42,658 nt of DNA, from contig NZ_VDLV01000014.1 of NCBI RefSeq assembly GCF_013608025.1, positions 47,368 through 90,025 of the forward strand. The letters are read 5' to 3'. Positions 1 to 8,042 of the stretch are shown here, one piece after another. Made by a program: the position numbers and the translations under genes. The notes beneath the pieces are model-generated. The model saw only the letters and a program-made list of their open reading frames with translations, had not been told where the DNA came from and ran no database searches. This DNA is from Pseudomonas brassicacearum subsp. neoaurantiaca (lineage in GTDB: Bacteria; Pseudomonadota; Gammaproteobacteria; Pseudomonadales; Pseudomonadaceae). The stretch's first letter is position 1, and the number at the start of each line of letters is the position of its first letter.

Positions 1-16
1 TTTGATGGTGCGGCGG

Positions 17-76
17 CTATCGTGGGGCGACGTTATCCAACGCCCGGTTAGCCAGCAACGAACCCAGCTCAATCAA
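17..76 (-). pseudogene. C-terminal fragment of a DUF6124-type gene
   Basis: Read on the minus strand this stretch encodes IELGSLLANRALDNVAPR followed by a TAG stop. That is nearly the same C-terminus as the intact gene at 208-588, with one Asp to Ala change in the last residues. The copy is cut off by the REPIN that begins at 96, so no start codon or upstream part remains. The first 16 bases of the window also match the bases that follow the REPIN at 21576, so another REPIN probably lies just left of the window. It is a duplication remnant, not a working gene. Confidence 0.75.
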
Positions 77-95
77 TGGCTGGATCTAAAAAAGC

Positions 96-188
96 GTGGC
101 GAGGGAGCTTGCTCCCGCTGGGCTGCGAAGCGGCCCCAAAAATCTTGCGGTCGCTGCGCAACCGAGCGGGAGCAAGCTCCCTCGCCAC
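96..188. repeat. REPIN (paired inverted REP sequences)
   Basis: The 93-base element begins GTGGCGAGGGAGCTTGCTCC and ends with the reverse complement. Each arm carries its own GGGAGC-TT-GCTCCC hairpin core followed by a conserved GCTGGGCTGCG-type tail. This is the architecture of REPINs, the mobile REP doublets spread by RAYT transposases in fluorescent pseudomonads. No RAYT gene lies in the window. A second copy is at 21485-21576. The element separates a truncated DUF6124 copy (17-76) from the intact one (208-588). Confidence 0.85.
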
Positions 189-207
189 GGGGGTAGCGGT
201 AGAGCGG

Positions 208-588
208 CTATCGTGGGTCGACGTTATCCAACGCGCGATTCGCCAGCAACGAACCCAGCTCGATCAATTGCTGGATTCCAAGCAGCACATGGCGGTTTGA
301 GCCTTCCATATCGAAAGCCAGTTCGTTGACCATCGCATCGGCTGAAGCCAAGGTTTCGCTGAGGTTGGCCAGCAGGCATTCGTTGTCGAGGTCTTTTACA
401 ACGGTGAATAACTGGCCGGGCTTGGTGGTTTCTTTGGGTTTTGTCGGTTTTGTCGGTTCTGTTGGTTTGGGCTTTAGGTAAAAGTCCAATGCGCGGGTAG
501 CGGCTTCTTCGAGTTTTTTTGCATTGATACCGTCCAGATAAGGAGAGTTGGGATCTGCTTCTGGAGGGTTTGGCGTTATTTTGAACAT
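208..588 (-). CDS. DUF6124/DUF3077-like small protein
   Basis: A 126-residue cytosolic-looking protein of unknown function, recognised by the N-terminus MFKITPNPP, the EEAATRALDFYLKP helix (about residues 27-40) and the C-terminal LLANLSETLASADAM...GIQQLIELGSLLANRALDNVDPR region typical of this Pseudomonas-restricted family. Residues 39-58 form a Pro/Thr/Lys linker with TKP repeats that looks expanded at DNA level (TTTTGTCGG twice in tandem). I chose the ATG at 588 rather than that at 594: the AGAAGGA ribosome site (598-604) is only 3 nt from the upstream ATG but 9 nt from this one, and MFKxTPNPP is the usual family start. Truncated copies lie at 17-76 and 21597-21690. No biochemical role is known to me. 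Confidence 0.8.
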   Translation of the reverse strand: MFKITPNPPEADPNSPYLDGINAKKLEEAATRALDFYLKPKPTEPTKPTKPKETTKPGQLFTVVKDLDNECLLANLSETLASADAMVNELAFDMEGSNRHVLLGIQQLIELGSLLANRALDNVDPR

Positions 589-623
589 ATGCATTTATCC
601 TTCTAGTAGGCCGCAACCGTCTC

Positions 624-794
624 GCTACTAAACGAAGGGGTGGCAGCTGTGCGCAAGTTAGTAGACCGGTGGAAAACACATAAAAGCCCGGCGCGCCCGA
701 AGGCGCCATGCGCACAGCCACCATCAAATGCAGGCAACGCCTGACTGACGAGACTCATGCAACCATTATGTATTTCCAGCCAGGGCTACTAAAC
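624..794 (-). promoter_or_regulatory. Structured leader upstream of the DUF6124 gene, candidate RNA element
   Basis: On the minus strand, upstream of the gene at 208-588, three kinds of pairing segment are interleaved. TGCGCACAGCCACC (709-722) pairs with GGTGGCAGCTGTGCGCA (639-655) as a 14-bp stem with a 3-nt bulge. GTTAGTAG (657-664) can pair with GCTACTAAAC at 624-633 or with the same 10-mer at 785-794. A GGCGC...GCGCC hairpin lies near 690-708. Mutually exclusive partners suggest a switch or attenuator, or a small RNA. A minus-strand reading frame crosses the region but has no family resemblance. C4-antisense-like RNA is one possibility I cannot test here. Confidence 0.45.
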
Positions 795-929
795 CCGACC
801 ACTGATGGGCAGTGGCAGGGAAACGATAGAGCCCAGGAGCAAGGCGCACAAGCCGGCGGATTCTGGCGTAGTTGTAGGTAACGGCGCAAGGATACGTAGC
901 CCGACGGAGTCTTAGCGATCAGCAATTAA

Positions 930-1251
930 ACAATATCTAAAAACTTGTAATAGTTTTATGCATAACGTGGCTTGTCTTTGTTTTCAAACAATAGTAGTTG
1001 GCCGCTTTTTGGGAAAATTTTGTAGACGCCGTTGTTAATGACACCCGCATTTACGGAAAAATCCTACATTTTTACCGCTCAAAACTTGGCATTCTTCACG
1101 CCGGTCGGAAGTTTGTAGGCAGTGGATACATCTCGCCATATGCAGCCATTTAACGTGCTGAAACTTCCTACAGGTTGAACTGAACTTTACTTCGCTGTCC
1201 GTCCATAAATATTTTATGCCATCGCCTCTGAATACTTATTAAAGGCTGTAA
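930..1251 (+). promoter_or_regulatory. AT-rich promoter region of the T6SS operon
   Basis: This stretch has no credible gene and is markedly more AT-rich than its surroundings. It should hold the promoter of the tss operon that starts at 1252. GGAAGTTT (1107-1114) and AAACTTCC (1161-1168) form an inverted repeat, and the core CCTACA occurs near 1064 and 1167 on the + strand and near 1113 on the minus strand, suggesting a repeated operator. A possible sigma-54 element lies at 1087-1101. No classical sigma-70 pair stands out. Confidence 0.5.
1087..1101 (+). promoter_or_regulatory. Possible sigma-54 (-24/-12) promoter for tssA
   Basis: TGGCATTCTTCACGC has the invariant GG (1088-1089) and GC (1100-1101) with the required 10-nt spacing and a good TGGCA -24 half. 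The -12 half is ACGC rather than TTGC, which weakens it. The operon encodes Sfa, a sigma-54 activator, which makes such a promoter plausible. It would start transcription near 1113, inside the inverted repeat. Confidence 0.25.
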
Positions 1252-2826
1252 ATGTCTTATCCCGAAAAACTGTCCGCGCATTACCTGGCACTTGCCAGCG
1301 CCCCCATTTCCTGCGGGAATTTTTCGGGTGTGGACGTCCGTTTTTCAGATGAGTTCGAAGCCCTGGAGCGCGAGCTCGGCAAAGCCCAGTCGGTGCATGA
1401 CAGCGGTCAAGTCGACTGGCTGAAAATCCAGGAACAGAGTGAAGCCCTTCTGCGTACCCAGTCGAAAGATTTGCGCGTGTCGATCTGGCTGACGTGGGCG
1501 TTGTATCAGCGGGAATCTTTCCAAGGACTGCTCGCCGGCCTCAGCCTCCTGCGGCACCTGTGTGACAACCATTGGCTGACGCTTCACCCGACCAAGGTCA
1601 AAACCCGCGCCGCCGGTTTCCACTGGCTGGTGACCCGCCTGGAAGGCGCGTTGAGCGATGACGTTGCGATAAAGAGCCAGTTGGCCTTGTTTGAACGTTT
1701 GGCGGAGCAACTCGAAGCCCTCGATGCCACCTGCATCGCTCACTTTGGCGATGACGCGCCTCTATTGCTGCCGCTGTGCCGGCGTCTCAGGAGCCTGATC
1801 CTGCGTGCCACCGACTTCCCGCCGGCCGGTGCTGTCGAGGCCATGGTTGCCCACGTCAAGCAAGCCGCCACCCAACTGCTTGCCTCTGGCGCCCCGATTC
1901 AACATGAAAAGGACGCCCACAAGGCGTTGCGGAACCTGCAAGAAAGCGCGCGCCCATTGTGCGCTTGGTGGCTCAGGCAAAAGGCGACTGACGCTCGCGC
2001 GCTTCGCCTCAACCGCACGCTGCTATGGCTGGGCATCGACACCGTGCCCGAGCATAACGCTGAGCAGATCACCCCATTGCGCAGGCTGCCTGCGGATAAG
2101 CTCAAGGCGTATCAGGAAAGTCTCCAGCGGGGCAATTACGCTGATCTGTTGGTCGATATTGAGGCCAGCCTGGCGAAGGCGCCTTTCTGGTTCGACGGTC
2201 AAAGGCTCGCATGGGAATGTCTCCAAGAGCTGGGCGCCGACTCGGCCATGCGCGAAATGGAGATTCATTTCGCCTTGTTCATCCAGCGCCTGCCAATCGT
2301 CCTCGAGCTGCGCTGGCATGACGGCGAGCCGTTCGCGGATCCGTCCACCCGAGCGTGGATCGCCGCCCAAGTCATGCCTCGCCTGGACACATCAGGCGCT
2401 GCGCCCCACGCGGAGATCATCGATCCCTCGGCGCCTTGGGAGCGGGCTTTGGAAGAAGCCCAGCTCATCGCGGGCACGGACGGCCTCAAGGCTGCCGTCC
2501 AGTTTTTCAAGCAAGAAATGCACACCATCGACGGCGAGCGCGCGCGTTTCCTTTGGCGGTTCGCGATGGCTCGCTTGTGCTTTTCGGCCAAGAAATACGA
2601 ACTCGCCAAAGTCCAGCTCGAGGCGCTTGACCAGACGCTACAAGACGCGACTTTGCACGCATGGGAGCCCGATCTCGCATTGCAGGTGCTGCATTTGTTG
2701 CATCGCTGTTGCGAGTTGTTGCCCCAGAACCACCTCGTGCGCGAGCGCAAGGATGAAACCTACCGCAGGTTGTGTCACCTCGACCTGGAGCGGGTAATCG
2801 AACAGACCTGCGGGTCCCCATTGTAA
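1252..2826 (+). CDS. tssA: T6SS protein TssA (HsiA2-like)
   Basis: A 524-residue T6SS baseplate/sheath-assembly protein. The N-terminal ImpA_N domain (about residues 10-130) includes the family signature around SIWLTWALYQRESFQGLLAGL and the LHPTK segment. The C-terminal part, WERALEEAQLIAGTDGLKAAVQFF onward, resembles the VasJ-type C-terminal domain found in longer TssA proteins. TssA primes baseplate docking and sheath growth in the cytosol. It is the first gene of the cluster, as hsiA2 is in P. aeruginosa HSI-II, and is followed 12 nt later by tssB. The ribosome site is weak (AAGG about 8 nt before ATG 1252). Confidence 0.93.
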   Translation: MSYPEKLSAHYLALASAPISCGNFSGVDVRFSDEFEALERELGKAQSVHDSGQVDWLKIQEQSEALLRTQSKDLRVSIWLTWALYQRESFQGLLAGLSLLRHLCDNHWLTLHPTKVKTRAAGFHWLVTRLEGALSDDVAIKSQLALFERLAEQLEALDATCIAHFGDDAPLLLPLCRRLRSLILRATDFPPAGAVEAMVAHVKQAATQLLASGAPIQHEKDAHKALRNLQESARPLCAWWLRQKATDARALRLNRTLLWLGIDTVPEHNAEQITPLRRLPADKLKAYQESLQRGNYADLLVDIEASLAKAPFWFDGQRLAWECLQELGADSAMREMEIHFALFIQRLPIVLELRWHDGEPFADPSTRAWIAAQVMPRLDTSGAAPHAEIIDPSAPWERALEEAQLIAGTDGLKAAVQFFKQEMHTIDGERARFLWRFAMARLCFSAKKYELAKVQLEALDQTLQDATLHAWEPDLALQVLHLLHRCCELLPQNHLVRERKDETYRRLCHLDLERVIEQTCGSPL

Positions 2827-2838
2827 GGAAGGAAAATC

Positions 2839-3342
2839 ATGGCCAAAGAAGGCTCTGTCGCGCCAAAGGAACGTATCAATGTCACCTTCAAACCCGCTAC
2901 AGGCGGTGCTCAGGAAGAGATTGAGCTGCCGCTCAAGTTGATGGCGATTGGTGACTACATCCATCGCAAGGACGAACGCAAAGTCGAAGACCGCAAGCCG
3001 ATCAGCATCGACAAAATGACCTTCGACGAAGTGTTGGCCAAGCAGGAATTGAGTCTGGTCTTGAGCGTGCCGAACCGCCTCCTGGACGAGAGCGACACCG
3101 AGGAGTTGGCCGTGCAACTGCGCTTGAACACGATGAAGGATTTCAATCCAGCGAGCCTGGTAGAGCAAGTTCCCGAGCTCAAGAAGTTGATGGAACTGCG
3201 TGAAGCGCTGGTCGCGCTCAAAGGGCCTTTGGGAAATGCCCCGGCGTTTCGAAAAGCCATCGAAAGCGTACTCGCCGATACCCAATCCCGCGATCGCATA
3301 TTGGATGAGCTGGGCCTGACTCTCTCAGCCCCGGACGTTTGA
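2839..3342 (+). CDS. tssB: T6SS contractile sheath small subunit TssB (VipA)
   Basis: A 167-residue TssB/VipA protein, normal length for the family. The N-terminal KERINVTFKPATGGAQEEIELPLK strand region and MAIGDYIHRKDERKVEDRKP motif are characteristic. It assembles with TssC into the cytosolic sheath whose contraction drives the Hcp tube out of the cell, and the contracted form is recognised by ClpV. A strong AAGGAAGGA ribosome site precedes ATG 2839. It lies between tssA and tssC in one operon, and the pair TssB-TssC is always adjacent. Confidence 0.97.
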   Translation: MAKEGSVAPKERINVTFKPATGGAQEEIELPLKLMAIGDYIHRKDERKVEDRKPISIDKMTFDEVLAKQELSLVLSVPNRLLDESDTEELAVQLRLNTMKDFNPASLVEQVPELKKLMELREALVALKGPLGNAPAFRKAIESVLADTQSRDRILDELGLTLSAPDV

Positions 3343-3367
3343 TTCTTTAGCCAAGGAAAGCCGACAT

Positions 3368-4843
3368 ATGAATCCCAATACAGCGCTGCAGCACAGCCAT
3401 GAAAATGGCGAGCACAGCCTTCTTGAAAGCATCATCGCCCAAACACGCCTGACGCCTGAGGACGATGCCTACGACATTGCCAAGCGCGGCGTGTCGGCGT
3501 TCATCGAAGAGCTTCTCAAACCCCAGAACAATGGAGAGCCGGTCAAGAAGGCCATGGTCGATCGCATGATTGCCCAGATCGACGCCAAGCTCAGTCGCCA
3601 GGTTGACGAAATCCTCCACCATGCCGATTTCCAGGCATTGGAATCGGCGTGGCGTGGGTTGCAGTTGCTCGTGGATCGCACCGACTTTCGCGAGAACATC
3701 AAGATCGAGATGCTCAATATCTCCAAGAGCGACTTGCTGGATGATTTCGAAGACTCGCCGGAGATCATGCAGTCGGGCCTGTACAAGCATATCTACACGG
3801 CTGAATACGGCCAGTTCGGCGGGCAGCCGGTCGGCGCGATTGTCGCCAACTATTTTTTTTCGCCAAGCTCACCCGATGTGAAGCTGATGCAGTACGTGTC
3901 CAGCGTCGCCTGCATGTCCCACGCGCCGTTCGTTGCTGCGGCCGGCCCGGAATTCTTTGGCTTGGAAAGCTTCGCCGGGCTGCCAGACCTCAAGGACTTG
4001 AGGGACCATTTCGAAGGCCCGCAATTCGCCAAGTGGCAGAGCTTCCGTCAATCGGAAGATGCGCGCTACATCGGCCTGACCGTGCCGCGCTTCCTGTTGC
4101 GTAACCCCTACGACCCGCAGGAAAACCCGGTCAGGTCGTTCGTCTACAGGGAAACGGTCGCCAACAGCCATGAGCATTACTTGTGGGGCAACACGGCGTT
4201 TGCGTTCGGCACAAGGCTCACCGACAGCTTCGCCAAGTTTCGCTGGTGCCCGAACATCGTCGGTCCGCAAAGCGGCGGTGCCGTAGACGATCTGCCGTTG
4301 CACCACTTTGAAAGCATGGGCGAGATCGAAACCAAGATTCCCACGGAAGTGCTGGTTTCCGACCGCCGCGAATACGAGCTGGCCGAAGAAGGCTTCATCT
4401 CGCTGACCATGCGCAAAGGCAGTGATAACGCCGCGTTCTTTTCCGCCAGTTCTGTGCAAAAGCCCAAGTTCTTTGGCATCAGTGCCGAAGGCAAGGCGGC
4501 CGAGTTGAACTACAAGCTCGGCACGCAACTGCCGTACATGATGATTGTCAATCGCCTGGCCCATTACCTGAAAGTGCTCCAGCGCGAGCAACTGGGCTCG
4601 TGGAAAGAACGCACCGACCTGGAACTCGAGCTGAACAAGTGGATCCGCCAGTACGTTGCCGACCAGGAAAACCCGAGCGCTGAAGTTCGTGGTCGCAGGC
4701 CGCTGCGTGCTGCCCAGGTGCTGGTCACCGATGTGGAAGGTGAGCCGGGCTGGTATCGCGTGAGCTTGAACGTGCGCCCGCACTTCAAGTACATGGGGGC
4801 CGATTTCACCTTGTCGCTGGTTGGCAAGCTGGACAAGGCGTGA
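3368..4843 (+). CDS. tssC: T6SS contractile sheath large subunit TssC (VipB)
   Basis: A 491-residue TssC/VipB protein of usual family length. Recognisable segments are ESAWRGLQLLVDRTDF, the YGQFGGQPVGAIVANYFF region, GPEFFGLESFAGLPDL, and the C-terminal RPHFKYMGADFTLSLVGKLDK, which carries the sheath-core strand. It copolymerises with TssB into the six-start sheath helix. ATG 3368 follows an AAGGAAAG ribosome site about 8 nt away. No frameshift or missing region is seen, so the sheath should be functional. Confidence 0.97.
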   Translation: MNPNTALQHSHENGEHSLLESIIAQTRLTPEDDAYDIAKRGVSAFIEELLKPQNNGEPVKKAMVDRMIAQIDAKLSRQVDEILHHADFQALESAWRGLQLLVDRTDFRENIKIEMLNISKSDLLDDFEDSPEIMQSGLYKHIYTAEYGQFGGQPVGAIVANYFFSPSSPDVKLMQYVSSVACMSHAPFVAAAGPEFFGLESFAGLPDLKDLRDHFEGPQFAKWQSFRQSEDARYIGLTVPRFLLRNPYDPQENPVRSFVYRETVANSHEHYLWGNTAFAFGTRLTDSFAKFRWCPNIVGPQSGGAVDDLPLHHFESMGEIETKIPTEVLVSDRREYELAEEGFISLTMRKGSDNAAFFSASSVQKPKFFGISAEGKAAELNYKLGTQLPYMMIVNRLAHYLKVLQREQLGSWKERTDLELELNKWIRQYVADQENPSAEVRGRRPLRAAQVLVTDVEGEPGWYRVSLNVRPHFKYMGADFTLSLVGKLDKA

Positions 4844-4857
4844 GCGGAACCTGACCG

Positions 4858-5271
4858 ATGACTGGATATGGCAGCCTCTTCGAACGCCTGAATGGCGATT
4901 GCGACATTCGTGCGGGTATGAGTCGCGAGGCTTGTGCCGGGGCGTCCGTGGCTGCCCATTTGTCGAAGATGCTCAGCACCCGTGCGGGGAGCGTGCAGGT
5001 TGCGCCCGACTACGGATTGCCCGATCTCAACGATATTCGGCTGAGCTTGCATGATGTCCGTTACCAAGCCTGTCGCGCCATCCAGGCTTGTATCGAGGCC
5101 TACGAGCCACGCCTGAGCCATGTCCGTGTCACGACGATGTCGACTCACGCTGACCCGCTTCGCCTGTGCTTGCGCATCGATGCGCTGCTGGGCATGGATG
5201 GGCTCAAGCGGCCGGTGAGTTTTTCCGCTGGTCTGGACGGCAGCGGCCAACTCACGGTCAACCAAGGATAG
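4858..5271 (+). CDS. tssE: T6SS baseplate wedge protein TssE (gp25-like)
   Basis: A 137-residue protein of the gp25-like family. The conserved PDYGLPDLNDI segment near residue 45, and the arginine-containing helix YQACRAIQACIEAYEPRL, match TssE, the T4 gp25 homologue that joins the wedge to the sheath base. In HSI-II nomenclature it corresponds to hsiF2. It starts 14 nt after the tssC stop and ends 3 nt before tssF, fitting co-translation with the baseplate partners TssF and TssG. Confidence 0.93.
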   Translation: MTGYGSLFERLNGDCDIRAGMSREACAGASVAAHLSKMLSTRAGSVQVAPDYGLPDLNDIRLSLHDVRYQACRAIQACIEAYEPRLSHVRVTTMSTHADPLRLCLRIDALLGMDGLKRPVSFSAGLDGSGQLTVNQG

Positions 5272-5274
5272 GTC

Positions 5275-7059
5275 ATGTCGTTCAACCACTATTTCCAGAG
5301 TGAGCTGACTGCGCTTCGCCAGTCGGGCCGGCGTTTCGCCGAGCGCAACCCTGCCTTGGCACCTTACCTCGGACAGGCCGGGCGGGATCCCGATGTGGAG
5401 CGATTGCTGGAGGGAGTTGCATTCCTGACCGGTCGTCTTCGCCAGAAGCTCGATGACCAATTGCCGGAGTTGAGCCATTCACTGATGCAGCTACTGTGGC
5501 CGAACTACATGCGACCGTTGCCGGCGTTCAGCATTTTGCAGTTCGATCCGCTGCGGTCGGGGCCTGGATTGCGAGTGGAGCGTGACACGCCGGTCGAGAG
5601 CAAGCCGATCCAAGGGGTGCGCTGTCGTTTTCGCACGTGTTACCCGACCGAGGTGTTGGCACTTGACCTGACAGGGATAAGTCATTCAGTAAAAGGCAAC
5701 GGTTCGGTGCTGGGCCTGCGCCTGCAGATGCACTGCGAAGGCAACCTGGGCGAGTTGCAGCTAGGCAGTCTGCGCCTGCACCTGGCCGGTGAGCGCTACA
5801 TCAGCCAGACGCTTTATCTGAATCTGCTACGCAATCTTCAGCATGTCGAACTGGTCCTTCTGGACGGCGACGGCCAGCCCGTGAGCGCCGCGGATGGAGT
5901 TGCGGTGACGCTCAGAATCCCAGCCAATCGTGTTCAGCCCGTGGGGTTTGCCGAAGAGCACGCATTGGTACCGTATCCCCTGAATACCTTTCGCGGCTAT
6001 CGCTATCTGCAAGAGTATTTCGCCTTTCAGGAAAAATTCCTGTTCGTCGACGTCAGTGGCTTGGACATCATCAAGGGGTTGCCACAAGCGCTGCTGGAAA
6101 AGGCGCGCGGGTTAGACCTGCGCTTCGATATCGGCAACATCGGTACTCAGCGGATACGGCCAACGCTGGACAACGTGAAGCTTTACTGCACGCCTGTCGT
6201 CAATCTGTTCAAGCACGACGCCCAACCGATTCGCCTGGACGGCAAGCAGGAGGATTATCTGCTGTTGCCTGCCCAATACGCCCCCGAGCACTGCGGTGTG
6301 TTTTCGGTTGAAAGCGTCACTGGCTGGAGACCGGGTGGGCTGGGATACCAAGCCTATGTGCCGTTCGAATCATTCGAGCATGACGCCAGTTTCGATGTGC
6401 CCGGCAACCGCTCCTATTACAGCATCCGCCACCGCCCGTCGCTCCTTCATGGTGGTCTTGATACGTGCTTGAGTTTTGACGTGCGGCACAACCCGGCCCA
6501 TGAAACGCTTTCGATCGAGCTGATGTGCACCAACCAGAACCTGCCCCGCCAGCTCAAGCCAGGCGATATCAGCCAGCCGGGCGAAAAAAGCCCTGAGTCG
6601 CTCGGTTTCCGCAACATCGGCGCGGTCACCCAGAGCTTCGCCCCTCCCCTGGAGCGTGATTTTCTGTGGAAGCTCATCAGCAACATGTCGCTCAACTACC
6701 TGTCGCTGGCGGACGTCAATGCGCTGAAGGTGATACTCGAAACCTACGATTTCCCCCGCTACCACGACGAGCTCTCGGAGAACGTCAGCAAGCGCCTGCT
6801 GGATGGCCTCAAGTCGATCAAGCATCAGCCTGTCGATCGGCTCCATCGCGGTCTACCGGTCAGAGGTTTATGCACAGAGCTGACGATCGACCCACAGGGG
6901 TACATCGGCGAGGGCGACGTATTTGTCTTCGCATCGGTCCTCAATGAATTTTTCGCGCTTTATGCCAGCCTGAATTCGTATCACGAGTTGAGGGTAAACA
7001 GCACACAGGGAGAGGTGTACCGATGGACACCCCGCATGGGCCAACAGCCGCTTCTCTAG
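5275..7059 (+). CDS. tssF: T6SS baseplate protein TssF
   Basis: A 594-residue TssF (VasA/ImpG) protein with the classical start YFQSELTALRQSGRRFAERN, the GRDPDVERLLEGVAFLTGRLRQKLDD segment, and the late YLSLADVNALKVILETYDF region. TssF forms the wedge with TssG, TssE and TssK under the sheath. ATG 5275 has an AAGGA ribosome site 7 nt upstream. Its last 37 nt overlap the start of tssG in another frame, which is larger than the 1-4 nt overlaps elsewhere in the operon. Confidence 0.96.
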   Translation: MSFNHYFQSELTALRQSGRRFAERNPALAPYLGQAGRDPDVERLLEGVAFLTGRLRQKLDDQLPELSHSLMQLLWPNYMRPLPAFSILQFDPLRSGPGLRVERDTPVESKPIQGVRCRFRTCYPTEVLALDLTGISHSVKGNGSVLGLRLQMHCEGNLGELQLGSLRLHLAGERYISQTLYLNLLRNLQHVELVLLDGDGQPVSAADGVAVTLRIPANRVQPVGFAEEHALVPYPLNTFRGYRYLQEYFAFQEKFLFVDVSGLDIIKGLPQALLEKARGLDLRFDIGNIGTQRIRPTLDNVKLYCTPVVNLFKHDAQPIRLDGKQEDYLLLPAQYAPEHCGVFSVESVTGWRPGGLGYQAYVPFESFEHDASFDVPGNRSYYSIRHRPSLLHGGLDTCLSFDVRHNPAHETLSIELMCTNQNLPRQLKPGDISQPGEKSPESLGFRNIGAVTQSFAPPLERDFLWKLISNMSLNYLSLADVNALKVILETYDFPRYHDELSENVSKRLLDGLKSIKHQPVDRLHRGLPVRGLCTELTIDPQGYIGEGDVFVFASVLNEFFALYASLNSYHELRVNSTQGEVYRWTPRMGQQPLL

Positions 7060-8042
7060 GCGCGCTGACGCGAGGCATACGCGAATATTCGCTGTTTCAG
7101 GCGGTGCTGCTGGTGATCGATCGGCTGCGCGAAGCCCATCCTCACTTGGATGACGAGGAACTGTATGAGCACTTGGAATTCCAGGCCAACCCGAGCCTGG
7201 GATTCCCGGCCAGCGATATCGAATACGTCGAATTCTTTGAAGAGCAGGGGCAACTGCGGGCGCGTCTGTGCCTGAATCTGATCGGCCTGGTGGGCGCAGG
7301 TTCGCCTTTGCCGGCGTTCTATGGTGAGCAGGTATCGAGAGAGGGCGACGACAAGCCGACTCGCCAGTTTCTCGACGTGTTCAGTGATCGCCTCCAGCGC
7401 CTGATGTTGCCTATCTGGCGCAAATACCGTTATCGGGCGAGTTTTCGCAATGGCGCCGAGGACCGGTTCTCCGAGCAGTTATTCGCACTTGTCGGCCTCA
7501 GGGGCGAGGCCATTCGCCGGGACACCCAATTGAACTGGAAGCGCTTGCTGCCTTATCTGGGGCTGCTGAGCCTTCGGGCCCATTCGGCGGCCTTGATCGA
7601 AGCCGTGCTGCGTTACTACTTCAAACACCCCGAACTGAACCTGGAGCAGTGCGTCGAGCGGCGAGTGGACATCCTCGATGAGCAGCGCAACCGCTTGGGA
7701 AGGGCCAACAGCCTGCTTAGCGAAGAGCTGGTGCTGGGCGAGCGGATTCGTGATCGCAGCGGCAAATTCCGCATTCATGTCCTGGAGCTGGATTGGCAAC
7801 GCTTCCATGAGTTCCTGCCGATCGGTGTCGCTTACCAGCCATTGTGCGCGTTGGTGCGATTCACCCTGCGCGACCCCCTTGAATACGACATCCGCCTGGT
7901 CTTGCAGCGGGACGAAATACGCGAATTGCGCATCGGCGAACGGAACACTTGCCGATTGGGATGGGCCAGTTGGCTCGGGCACGAGCGAGCCGCTGGTGTA
8001 GTGACCCTCAGCAGTAGAATTCATCAGGAACCGACGAAATGA
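7023..8042 (+). CDS. tssG: T6SS baseplate protein TssG
   Basis: A 339-residue TssG (VasB/ImpH) protein, with family-typical segments EYSLFQAVLLVIDRL, EFQANPSLGFPASDIEYVEF, NLIGLVGAGSPLPAFYGE and YRYRASFRNGAEDRFSEQLFAL. TssG links TssF and TssK in the baseplate wedge. Translation from ATG 7023, 9 nt after a GAGAGG site, overlaps tssF by 37 nt. Its TGA overlaps the clpV ATG (ATGA at 8039-8042), indicating coupling. Confidence 0.96.
   Translation: MDTPHGPTAASLGALTRGIREYSLFQAVLLVIDRLREAHPHLDDEELYEHLEFQANPSLGFPASDIEYVEFFEEQGQLRARLCLNLIGLVGAGSPLPAFYGEQVSREGDDKPTRQFLDVFSDRLQRLMLPIWRKYRYRASFRNGAEDRFSEQLFALVGLRGEAIRRDTQLNWKRLLPYLGLLSLRAHSAALIEAVLRYYFKHPELNLEQCVERRVDILDEQRNRLGRANSLLSEELVLGERIRDRSGKFRIHVLELDWQRFHEFLPIGVAYQPLCALVRFTLRDPLEYDIRLVLQRDEIRELRIGERNTCRLGWASWLGHERAAGVVTLSSRIHQEPTK

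Noticed and set aside
224..727. A 167-codon minus-strand frame overlapping the DUF6124 gene
   Set aside because: It overlaps the intact gene in another frame, shows no family signature, and crosses the structured leader.
1288..1305. TGGCACTTGCC, a sigma-54-like sequence
   Set aside because: It lies within tssA coding sequence and the GG and GC pairs do not have the required spacing.
3869..4783. A 304-codon minus-strand frame inside tssC
   Set aside because: Antisense shadow with no ribosome site or known family.
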